From Paenarthrobacter sp. AR 02 (GTDB lineage: Bacteria; Actinomycetota; Actinomycetes; Actinomycetales; Micrococcaceae): 64,000 nucleotides of DNA. Position 1 is the first letter of the stretch; every line of letters begins with the position of its first letter. The notes under the pieces were generated by a model. It was given only the letters and a program-made list of their open reading frames with translations, was not told the DNA's origin and searched no databases. Made by a program: the position numbers and the translations under genes. Below are positions 34,548-42,466 of the stretch, piece by piece. The stretch spans positions 1-64,000 of the forward strand of contig NZ_JAJUKH010000014.1 of NCBI RefSeq assembly GCF_021538675.1, given 5' to 3'.

Positions 34548-35420
34548 ATGACACAAGTAACCGATCGCCCCGCAGGCACAGCCACCACGGCAGGCGCACG
34601 CGCCCACGCCAGGGAACAGCACGGCAGGACTGCCAAGACAATGCGCCACGTACCTGCCGCATCCGCTCCCGCCCACCTCCTGGACGCAGCGCCCGACGGC
34701 GTGGTCCCCACTTGGGCGGAATCGCTCGCTTTTGGCCGGTACACCACCATGGCCCTGGCACGGGGCACCAGGGTCAAGCTCACCGACGTCGGCGGGGACG
34801 CATGTGTGCACACACTCCTTTACCGCAGTGGTGCACTGCATGAACGCCTCAACGTGGCCGACACCGTGAAAGTCCCTTGGCAGGCTTATCCCGCTGCCGG
34901 ACATCCGCTGCTCTCTGATGCGGGCCGTCTGATGGCCACGATCATCACGGACAACTCCGCACACCATGATGCGTTGACGGGTGCCACCACGCTGGCCGGC
35001 AACACTGCGAAGTACGGAGCCGGAAGTCCCCACAGTGCCTCACCGGCCGCACGTGAACTGCTCACCCTGGGCGCACTCAAGAACGGCTTGGGTGTCCGGG
35101 ATGTTGCCCCGTCAATCTCCTTCTTCAAAGGCATCAAGGTGGACCCCAGCGGCACCATCACGTTCATCGGAAGCTCGGGGCCACGTGCCGCCGTCGAACT
35201 GCTCCTCCACATGGACGCAGTTCTGGTCCTCGCCAACACCGCCCATCCGCTGGATCCGCGGGACGCGTTCAGCGGCACGGCCGTGGACATCACTGCCTGG
35301 CAGGCGCCACAGGACCTTGTCGCCCTGGAAGCCGGCACCCTGCTCGGCCCGCTCGCCCCGGAGCACCTGCAGGCTCTCCGCAACACCGAACACGACCTCA
35401 CCGCAAGGAACGCCCGATGA
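34548..35420 (+). CDS. cgdA: DUF1989 protein, carboxyguanidine deiminase subunit-like (UAAP1)
   Basis: A 290-residue DUF1989 protein, annotated in many genomes as urea amidolyase-associated protein 1. It shows RGTRVKLTDVGGDACVHTLLY and ADTVKVPWQAY, then LMATIITDNSAHHDALTG with clustered His/Asp likely binding metal. Work on guanidine metabolism showed that paired DUF1989 proteins form the heteromeric carboxyguanidine deiminase CgdAB, which converts carboxyguanidine to allophanate and ammonia. It overlaps its partner by 4 bp. Confidence 0.82.
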   Translation: MTQVTDRPAGTATTAGARAHAREQHGRTAKTMRHVPAASAPAHLLDAAPDGVVPTWAESLAFGRYTTMALARGTRVKLTDVGGDACVHTLLYRSGALHERLNVADTVKVPWQAYPAAGHPLLSDAGRLMATIITDNSAHHDALTGATTLAGNTAKYGAGSPHSASPAARELLTLGALKNGLGVRDVAPSISFFKGIKVDPSGTITFIGSSGPRAAVELLLHMDAVLVLANTAHPLDPRDAFSGTAVDITAWQAPQDLVALEAGTLLGPLAPEHLQALRNTEHDLTARNAR

Positions 35421-36094
35421 CCACAGCAATCACCACCCAGATGTTTCCTGGAGCCTCCGAAACCGCCCTTCCCGTCGGCCCTGTGATTCTGGACGAGTTC
35501 GTTCAGGCGCGTGGCCCTTGGTCGGCAGTCGTGGCCGCCGGGGACGTGCTGACCATTGTGGACCTGGAAGGCAACCAGGCGGTGGACTGCCTCCTCTACG
35601 CAGCCGGAGACACCACGGTCCGCTACTCGGCAGCCGTTACCATCGCGGCCCAGGAATCGATTGTCCTGACCACTGGTTCGGTCCTCAGGGCGGACACGGG
35701 CGCGCCACTCATGACCGTGGTGGCAGATGAAGTTGGCGTCCACGACACCATCGGCGGGGCCTGTTCGCAGGAATCCAACACCCTCCGCTACGGCCAGCAC
35801 ACCCGCGAACAGCACGCCTGCGTGGAGAACTTCCTCATCGAGGGCTCGCGCTGGGGCCTGGGAAAACGAGACCTGGTGTCCAACATCAACTGGTTCATGA
35901 ACGTCCCGGTGGACCCCGACGGCGCCCTTGGCATAGTTGACGGGCTGTCCGCCCCCAGCAAGAGGGTTGCCCTGCGCGCCGAGATGGACACGTTGGTTCT
36001 TGTCTCCAACTGCCCCCAGATCAACAACCCCTGCAACGGATTCAACCCCACGCCCGTCCGCATGATTGTCACCCGACCGGAGGCAGCACGATGA
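35417..36094 (+). CDS. cgdB: DUF1989 protein, carboxyguanidine deiminase subunit-like (UAAP2)
   Basis: A 225-residue second DUF1989 protein: AGDVLTIVDLEGNQAVDCLLYAAGDT, then EVGVHDTIGGACSQESNTLRYG and ACVENFLIEGSRWGLGKRDLVSNINWFMNVPVDPDG. The Cys/His/Glu residues in GGACSQESN and CVENF are candidates for the active site. It overlaps both neighbours by 4 bp, so deiminase subunits and carboxylase are translationally coupled. Confidence 0.82.
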   Translation: MTTAITTQMFPGASETALPVGPVILDEFVQARGPWSAVVAAGDVLTIVDLEGNQAVDCLLYAAGDTTVRYSAAVTIAAQESIVLTTGSVLRADTGAPLMTVVADEVGVHDTIGGACSQESNTLRYGQHTREQHACVENFLIEGSRWGLGKRDLVSNINWFMNVPVDPDGALGIVDGLSAPSKRVALRAEMDTLVLVSNCPQINNPCNGFNPTPVRMIVTRPEAAR

Positions 36095-39000
36095 ACACCT
36101 TTGACACCCTCCTGATCGCCAACCGCGGCGAAATCGCTTGCCGAATCATCGAATCCGCCAGGAAGCTGGGACTACGGACAGTAGCGGTCTTCTCGGAAGC
36201 AGACCGGGGCGCCAAGCACGTCCTGCTTGCCGACGAAGCCGTCCTTCTGGGGCCGGCACCCGCCAAAGACTCGTACCTGCGCGTCGACGCGATCCTTGAA
36301 GCGGCCAGGTCCACCGGCGCCGGTGCGATCCACCCCGGCTACGGCTTCCTGTCGGAGGACGCAGGCTTCGCCGAAGCCGTGGAGGCGGCCGGGCTTGTCT
36401 TCGTCGGCCCCACGGCCGCGCAGCTGCGCATTTTCGGCACCAAACATTCCGCGCGCGACGCCGCCAGGTCGGCCGGGGTGCCCATGATCGCCGGGTCGGG
36501 GCTGCTTGAGAATGTAGATGCCGCCGTCGCGGCAGGCCAGGAGATCGGGTTCCCGCTGATGCTCAAGGCCACCGGTGGTGGTGGCGGCATAGGCATGACC
36601 GTGTGCCGTTCCGAAGCAGAACTCGCGGAGAGTTTTCCCCGTGTTGCCCGCCTCGCAGACGCAAGCTTCGGGACCGCCGGCGTCTTCGCCGAACGGTATG
36701 TGGAAAACGCCCGGCACATCGAGGTCCAGGTCTTTGGAGACGGCAAGGGGCGCGTCATCAGCCTTGGCGACAGGGACTGCTCCCTCCAGCGACGGCACCA
36801 GAAGGTCCTTGAGGAAGCCCCTGCGCCCGACCTTCCGGATGAGCTGCGTGAAGAACTCCACCGCACCTCCCGTGCCCTCTGCGCTTCCCTTTCCTACCGC
36901 TCCGCCGGCACCGTCGAGTTCGTCTACGACTCCACGCGCCAGGAAGCGTCCTTCCTGGAAGTCAATGCCCGGCTCCAAGTCGAGCACCCGGTCACCGAAG
37001 CTGTGACCGGCGTCGACCTGGTGGAGTGGATGCTGCGCCTCGCCCAAGGCGGCGCGCAAGCCGACGCCGTCCTCGCCGACGTCCCGGACGCCATGCCCGT
37101 GACCGGCCACGCCGTTGAAGCTCGTGTGTATGCCGAGGACCCGGCCCGAGGCTTCCAGCCGAGCGCCGGCATCATCACGAACGCCACCTACCCGGGCGCG
37201 GAAGCAGCACGGGTTGATGCATGGGCAGGGACCGGAACCGAGGTTTCCACCAACTACGATCCGCTGCTCGGAAAAATCATCACTTCCGGCACGGACCGGA
37301 CGGCCGCCTTCGACCAGCTGGCCCTGGCGCTTCGCAGCACGAGGATCGACGGCATCGAGACCAACCTGGGTATGCTCCGTGCCGCCGCCGACCTGGATGA
37401 GGTCCGCAGGGTCCGTCACTCCACCAGCACCCTGGACAACGTGGGGGACCCTGAACCACGCATTACCGTTAACAGCCCCGGGCTGCAGACGAGTGTCCAG
37501 GACTGGCCCGGAAGGACCGGTCTCTGGCAGATCGGCGTGCCGCCGAGCGGACCGATGGATGATCTCTCCTTCCGCCTGGGGAATACCGCACTTGGAAACG
37601 CCGAGGGCGCGCCCGGCCTTGAGTTCACCATGACAGGGCCGAGCCTCACCTTCACCCACGCGACCACCGTCTGTGTCACCGGGGCCGAGGTTGCGGTCAC
37701 TGTTGACGGGCTCGACGTACCCGCCTGGACACCGGTCACTGTGCCGGCAGGCGGAACACTCGACGTCGGCACGGCGAACGGCAGGGGCCTGCGAGGCTAC
37801 ATCCTGTTCCAAGGCGGGCTGGACGTGCCCGAATACCTGGGCAGTGCCTCCACCTTCACACTTGGCCAGTTCGGTGGCCACGCCGGGCGCGTCCTGCGTG
37901 CCGGTGACGTGCTTCGTACGGTGACCTCCGCCGTCGGGCATGTACCGACGGCGGTTGTTCCGCTGGACAGCCGTCCCGCGCTCACCTCCACGTGGGAACT
38001 GACGGTCGTCGAGGGGCCGCACGGTGCCCCCGAGTTCTTCCAGCGCGAGGACATCGAGGAGCTGTACGCCACGGACTACGAGGTGCACTTCAATTCGGCC
38101 CGCACCGGCGTCAGGCTCATCGGACCCAAGCCGCGTTGGGCCCGGACCGACGGCGGCGAGGCGGGGCTGCACCCCTCCAACATTCACGACACCGCCTACT
38201 CAGTGGGCGCCCTGGACTTCACCGGGGACACCCCCATCCTGCTCGGGCCTGACGGCCCCAGCCTTGGCGGCTTCGTTTGCCCGGTCACCGTAGTCACCGC
38301 AGACCGATGGAAGCTCGGCCAGCTTCGGCCAGGGGACAAAGTCAGGTTTGTCCCGGTCACAGTCACCCAAGCCCCCTCTGCCAAGGACCTTGGCCCCGGC
38401 CGCCAGCTGGTGCTGCCGGGGGATGCTGCGTGGTCGTCGTTGACGGGAACTACCAGCCGTCCTCCCCGCGGCGACGGCGACGACGGCGTATTGGGCAGGG
38501 TGCCGGAGGCCGACGGCAGGCCTGCCGTGACTTACCGTCGTTCCGGCGACGACAACCTGCTGGTGGAATACGGTGAGATGATACTGGACCTTGGGCTCCG
38601 TGCCCGGGTCCACGCGCTGCACCAGCATCTTGAACGGCTTCGGGTTCCCGGGATCGTTGACCTGACCCCCGGGATCCGGTCGCTGCAGATCAAGGTTGAC
38701 CCCTCTGTCCTGTCCACGAAGCGGCTGCTCGATGTGGTTCGGGAGGTCGAAGCCGTGCTCCCGGCAAGCTCCGAACTGGTGGTCCCGAGCCGGACGGTCC
38801 GGCTTCCGCTCTCCTGGGACGATCCGGCTACTCGCGAGGCCATCGAACGGTACATGGCCGGTGTTCGGGATGACGCACCGTGGTGCCCATGGAACATCGA
38901 GTTCATCCGCAGGATCAACGGCCTCGACTCCGTCAATGATGTCTTTGATACGGTTTTCGACGCCGACTACCTGGTCCTCGGGCTGGGGGATGTGTACCTC

Positions 39001-39804
39001 GGCGCGCCAGTGGCCACCCCTTTGGATCCGCGGCACCGGCTGGTGACTACCAAGTACAACCCGGCCCGCACCTGGACCCCGGAGAACGCGGTGGGAATCG
39101 GCGGGGCGTACATGTGCATCTACGGCATGGAGGGACCCGGCGGCTACCAGTTCGTTGGCCGCACCACCCAAGTGTGGTCCCGGTACGCGGACTCTGCGCC
39201 CTTTGAGCCTGAGTCGCCATGGCTGCTTCGCTTCTTCGACCGCATTTCCTGGTACCCGGTCAGTCCCGAGGAACTCCTGGACCTCCGGGCCGACATGGCA
39301 GCCGGCCGCGGCCGCGGCGTGGAAATCGAAGACGGCACCTTCTCCCTGGCCGAGCACGAGGCTTTCCTGGCTGAGAACCACGAGTCCATTGAGGCATTCC
39401 GCCAGAAGCAGGGCGCAGCCTTCGCAGTGGAACGGCAGGCATGGGCCGATGCCGGCGAGTTCGACCGTGCGGAAGCGTTGGTCGGCGTTGAGGCCCCCGC
39501 TGCAGAGGAGGCAGTAGTCCCCGAAGGCGGTTCCCTGGTTTCGGCGCCCTTCGCTGCCAGTGTGTGGAAAGTGGACGTTGCGGAAGGCGAACGGGTAGCG
39601 AAGGGCCAGCCGCTGGTGTCATTGGAGGCCATGAAGATGGAAACCATCCTTGAAGCCCCCTGCGATGGCGTGGTGCTCCGTGTCCTCCCGAAGGCCGGAT
39701 CCCAAGTGGTAGCCGGGGAAGCGGTTGTGGTGCTCGGTGGGATGGAGCTGGAGCCCGACGGCGACGACCGGCAAGCACCCGAACTGGAAGAAGCAGCAGT
39801 ATGA
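36091..39804 (+). CDS. Biotin-dependent urea/guanidine carboxylase
   Basis: A 1237-residue multidomain carboxylase. Residues 1-445 are biotin carboxylase (LIANRGEIACRIIESARKLG, ATGGGGGIGMTVC, EVNARLQVEHPVTE). Residues ~455-745 are the AHS2 domain (SPGLQTSVQDWPGRTGLWQIG), ~810-1010 the AHS1 domain (SLQIKVDPS, DAPWCPWNIEFIRRINGL), and the biotinyl domain carries EAMKMET with biotin Lys1182. It carboxylates urea or guanidine using bicarbonate and ATP. The adjacent DUF1989 pair argues for guanidine. The reported carboxyltransferase-domain residue that separates the two substrates needs an alignment. Confidence 0.93.
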   Translation: MNTFDTLLIANRGEIACRIIESARKLGLRTVAVFSEADRGAKHVLLADEAVLLGPAPAKDSYLRVDAILEAARSTGAGAIHPGYGFLSEDAGFAEAVEAAGLVFVGPTAAQLRIFGTKHSARDAARSAGVPMIAGSGLLENVDAAVAAGQEIGFPLMLKATGGGGGIGMTVCRSEAELAESFPRVARLADASFGTAGVFAERYVENARHIEVQVFGDGKGRVISLGDRDCSLQRRHQKVLEEAPAPDLPDELREELHRTSRALCASLSYRSAGTVEFVYDSTRQEASFLEVNARLQVEHPVTEAVTGVDLVEWMLRLAQGGAQADAVLADVPDAMPVTGHAVEARVYAEDPARGFQPSAGIITNATYPGAEAARVDAWAGTGTEVSTNYDPLLGKIITSGTDRTAAFDQLALALRSTRIDGIETNLGMLRAAADLDEVRRVRHSTSTLDNVGDPEPRITVNSPGLQTSVQDWPGRTGLWQIGVPPSGPMDDLSFRLGNTALGNAEGAPGLEFTMTGPSLTFTHATTVCVTGAEVAVTVDGLDVPAWTPVTVPAGGTLDVGTANGRGLRGYILFQGGLDVPEYLGSASTFTLGQFGGHAGRVLRAGDVLRTVTSAVGHVPTAVVPLDSRPALTSTWELTVVEGPHGAPEFFQREDIEELYATDYEVHFNSARTGVRLIGPKPRWARTDGGEAGLHPSNIHDTAYSVGALDFTGDTPILLGPDGPSLGGFVCPVTVVTADRWKLGQLRPGDKVRFVPVTVTQAPSAKDLGPGRQLVLPGDAAWSSLTGTTSRPPRGDGDDGVLGRVPEADGRPAVTYRRSGDDNLLVEYGEMILDLGLRARVHALHQHLERLRVPGIVDLTPGIRSLQIKVDPSVLSTKRLLDVVREVEAVLPASSELVVPSRTVRLPLSWDDPATREAIERYMAGVRDDAPWCPWNIEFIRRINGLDSVNDVFDTVFDADYLVLGLGDVYLGAPVATPLDPRHRLVTTKYNPARTWTPENAVGIGGAYMCIYGMEGPGGYQFVGRTTQVWSRYADSAPFEPESPWLLRFFDRISWYPVSPEELLDLRADMAAGRGRGVEIEDGTFSLAEHEAFLAENHESIEAFRQKQGAAFAVERQAWADAGEFDRAEALVGVEAPAAEEAVVPEGGSLVSAPFAASVWKVDVAEGERVAKGQPLVSLEAMKMETILEAPCDGVVLRVLPKAGSQVVAGEAVVVLGGMELEPDGDDRQAPELEEAAV

Positions 39805-41663
39805 ACACGGTGATGAACGGCAGCGCTACCACCCGTGTGCATGCTGCACTGGCAGCGATCGTCACGGTGGACCGCCCCGAAATCTGGATCACGCTACGGA
39901 CACCGCAGGAGCTGTTGGCCGAGGCGGCGAGCGTTGACGCCGCAGTTGCCGGGGGCGCGGACCTGCCTTTGGCCGGTCTCCTGCTGGCGGTGAAGAACAA
40001 CGTTGACGTCGCCGGAATCCAAACTACGGCGGGGTGCCCCGGCTTTGCCTATACACCGACGGAGGACGCGGAAGCGGTTGCCCGTCTCCGGGCAGCCGGC
40101 GCACTCGTGGTCGGAACAACCAACCTGGACCAGTTCGCCACCGGCCTGGTGGGGACCCGCAGCCCCTACGGTGCAGTTCGGGACTCACGGCGCCCGGAGT
40201 ACATCTCCGGGGGTTCCAGTTCCGGTTCCGCTGTTGCCGTTGCCCTCGGACTGGTGGACATAGCGATCGGAACAGACACTGCAGGCTCCGGTCGTGTCCC
40301 CGCAGGCCTGCAGGGCATCGTGGGTATCAAACCGACCCTGGGTATCGTCTCTACCGTCGGTGTTGTGCCTGCCTGCCGGTCCTGGGACGCCGTCACCATC
40401 TTCGCCCGGCACCTGGCCACCGCCGAACTGGCCATGGGCATCATGGCCGGAAACTCGCGGGCTTGGCCGGCGGACATCCGGCTCGCCGCGCCGCAGAGAC
40501 CCCGGGTGGCTTACCCGGCGGCCCTTCCGGCCCTTCATGGAACCTGGGCGACCGAGTTCGCCCGCCACGTGGACCGGCTGCAGGCTTCCGGTGTGGACAT
40601 CGAACCCATCGGATTCGACGCTTTCCTCGAGGCAGCCCGGTTGCTGTACGACGGCGGCCTGGTCGCCGAACGCTACGCCGCGGTGGGCAGCTTCCTGGAA
40701 ACGCTCGACGCCGGAACAGAGGCTTCCGGGAACATCGATCCCACTGTTGCGTCCATCATCGGGGCTGCCAGCAACGTGCCGGCGCATCGGTATGTTGCAG
40801 ACACTGCCCGGCTGGAAGCGCTGAAACGGGAGGCCATGGCGGCCCTCGACGGCTTCGATGCGCTGCTGATTCCCACCACAGTCTTCCACCCAACAATTGC
40901 TGAAGTAGCCCCTGATCCCGTCGGCGTGAATTCGCTGATGGGCACCTACACCAACTTCTGCAACCTGTTCGATCTGTGCGCCGTGGCCGTCCCGGCAGGG
41001 GAGGTGGACGGTGCCCAGTTCGGGCTGACCTTGGTGGGCAGGACTTTCGACGACGCCGTCGTGGCCAGCCTTGCCCGCCGCCTCGAAGCGACGCCCGCAC
41101 CGCCGCCGCTATTTGTTTCCGGAGCCGCCCCGGAGGCAGGCGCGGAAGGCGGCAGGCCGTCGTCGTCCCTTCCTTGGCCGGTGACTGCGGGTGCGGAGGC
41201 TGTTCCGTTGGTGGTGATTGGGGCACACCGCCGGGGCCAGCCACTGGCACCACAGCTGGAGGAACTCGGCGCCGTTTGGGACGGGCCCGTTCGGACAGCA
41301 CCCCGATACCGAATGGTCGCCCTTGACACGAATCCGCCGAAGCCCGGAATGTACCGCTCGACGGATGGGACCGCGCTGGCAGGGGAGCGCTGGTACGTTT
41401 CCGAGGCCGGATTGGGACGGTTCCTGGCAGCCTTGCCCGAACCTATGCTCCTTGGCTCGATCGAACTCGACGACGGCACGACGGCGGTCGGATTCGCGTG
41501 CGACGCTGTCGCCTCCGCGGCCAGCGCGGACATCACCGACTACGGCGACTGGCTCGAGTATCTTCAAGAATCGGCCAATGCACACGGGAGGCCGTCCCGG
41601 AGTCTACGGCAGGGCCTGGGTGACGCCGTCCTGGCGGGGTTTGCCCGCGGCGGTCCCAGCTAG
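39801..41663 (+). CDS. atzF: Allophanate hydrolase
   Basis: A 620-residue amidase-signature enzyme. The Ser-cisSer-Lys triad is visible: Lys65 in LLAVKNNVDV, Ser139 in SGGSSSGSAVAV and nucleophile Ser163 in DTAGSGRVPAG. The C-terminal ~150 residues form the second allophanate hydrolase domain. It hydrolyses allophanate to ammonia and CO2, completing the pathway started by the carboxylase. It overlaps the carboxylase gene by 4 bp and closes the operon. Confidence 0.93.
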   Translation: MNTVMNGSATTRVHAALAAIVTVDRPEIWITLRTPQELLAEAASVDAAVAGGADLPLAGLLLAVKNNVDVAGIQTTAGCPGFAYTPTEDAEAVARLRAAGALVVGTTNLDQFATGLVGTRSPYGAVRDSRRPEYISGGSSSGSAVAVALGLVDIAIGTDTAGSGRVPAGLQGIVGIKPTLGIVSTVGVVPACRSWDAVTIFARHLATAELAMGIMAGNSRAWPADIRLAAPQRPRVAYPAALPALHGTWATEFARHVDRLQASGVDIEPIGFDAFLEAARLLYDGGLVAERYAAVGSFLETLDAGTEASGNIDPTVASIIGAASNVPAHRYVADTARLEALKREAMAALDGFDALLIPTTVFHPTIAEVAPDPVGVNSLMGTYTNFCNLFDLCAVAVPAGEVDGAQFGLTLVGRTFDDAVVASLARRLEATPAPPPLFVSGAAPEAGAEGGRPSSSLPWPVTAGAEAVPLVVIGAHRRGQPLAPQLEELGAVWDGPVRTAPRYRMVALDTNPPKPGMYRSTDGTALAGERWYVSEAGLGRFLAALPEPMLLGSIELDDGTTAVGFACDAVASAASADITDYGDWLEYLQESANAHGRPSRSLRQGLGDAVLAGFARGGPS

Positions 41664-41673
41664 GACGGACCGA

Positions 41674-41800
41674 GTATTCATTGACGTCCGCTTCGACTCT
41701 GAAACCGATTACGACGCGTTCATGGCCCGCATCGAACCCATCAAGTCAATTGTCGATGCCACTCATATGACTGCGCCCTACGACTACCTCTGCGAGCGCA
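41674..41800 (+). pseudogene. Remnant of an unidentified gene (possible Lrp/AsnC C-terminal piece)
   Basis: Without a start codon, the plus strand reads VFIDVRFDSETDYDAFMARIEPIKSI... through DATHMTAPYDYLCE and then loses coherence. The pattern of a charged strand, an amphipathic helix and a second strand resembles the ligand-binding half of Lrp/AsnC regulators, but the match is weak. Confidence 0.35.
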
Positions 41801-41845
41801 GGCGTGAGCCGGCCCATCGCCGCCCGACCGGGCAGTCAAAGGATG

Positions 41846-42282
41846 TCAGTCCGGCAGAAGCAGCGCCTCGAGTTCGGGAAGCCGCTCGAACAGGATAGGG
41901 AGCCCATGGATCCCGTTGTTCACGGACTCATGCGACAGGGCGAGTTCAGGGCCAGTGGTCGCCTCGACACCGGCGAGACACCTGAGGATGTTCCACCTGT
42001 CCCTGTGGGTCAGCACGACAGGACCCGGACGTCCGCACGTGTTGACGAGGTTGGTGATGGTGAGAAAGTTCTCGACGTGAGACGCGAGTTCGTCGGCCCA
42101 TGGCTGTCTGGTTGCCTTCGCTCGCTTTGCCAACAGGGGCCAGTCCTTTGGCGCATGGTCTTGGACCGGCGGATGGTTCCAAGCGCTGTGAAGTGAATGA
42201 ATGCCCGCGAGGATCTCACTTACCTCAAACGCGTACGCCTTCGATACCGGCGCTTCAGGCTTTTTCGGCGGCGGGGCTCCCT
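41846..42282 (-). pseudogene. 5'-truncated remnant, possibly a phosphotransferase-like protein
   Basis: The minus strand is open from a stop at 42283 to a TGA at 41846 with good GC-rich codon use and no credible start codon. It reads KKPEAPVSKAYAFEVSEILA..., LASHVENFLTITNLVNTCG and PVVLTHRDRWNILRCLAG. The HRD-x2-N pattern vaguely recalls the HxDxxxxN loop of aminoglycoside-phosphotransferase-like kinases with a deletion. It is convergent with the remnant at 41674, marking a decayed patch between two operons. Confidence 0.4.
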
Positions 42283-42392
42283 ATGACAGCTGGGTGGGAT
42301 GTCTGCCATAAGTCCGGTCTGAAAAGCCAGTCCAGTGACTTTCCGTTACCTGTTGAGGCTGTTGCATGGGTCACTTTCATTTGCTTCCAGCC

Positions 42393-42412
42393 GCAAGGAC
42401 CCTGATCCTTGC
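42393..42412 (+). promoter_or_regulatory. Small hairpin in the leader of the PEP synthase gene
   Basis: GCAAGGA-CCCTGA-TCCTTGC is a perfect 7-bp stem, followed 8 bp later by a run of six T (42422-42427). It lies 55 bp before the start codon and could be a leader attenuator or the terminator of an upstream transcript. Confidence 0.4.
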
Positions 42413-42466
42413 AAGACCTAGTTTTTTCAGCGCTTGTCAGAGCGTGCCCAATGGAGGACACAATTT

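Noticed and set aside
36172..38187. 671-codon open frame on the minus strand, opposite the carboxylase
   Set aside because: Antisense shadow; composition is low complexity and the plus-strand domains are unambiguous.
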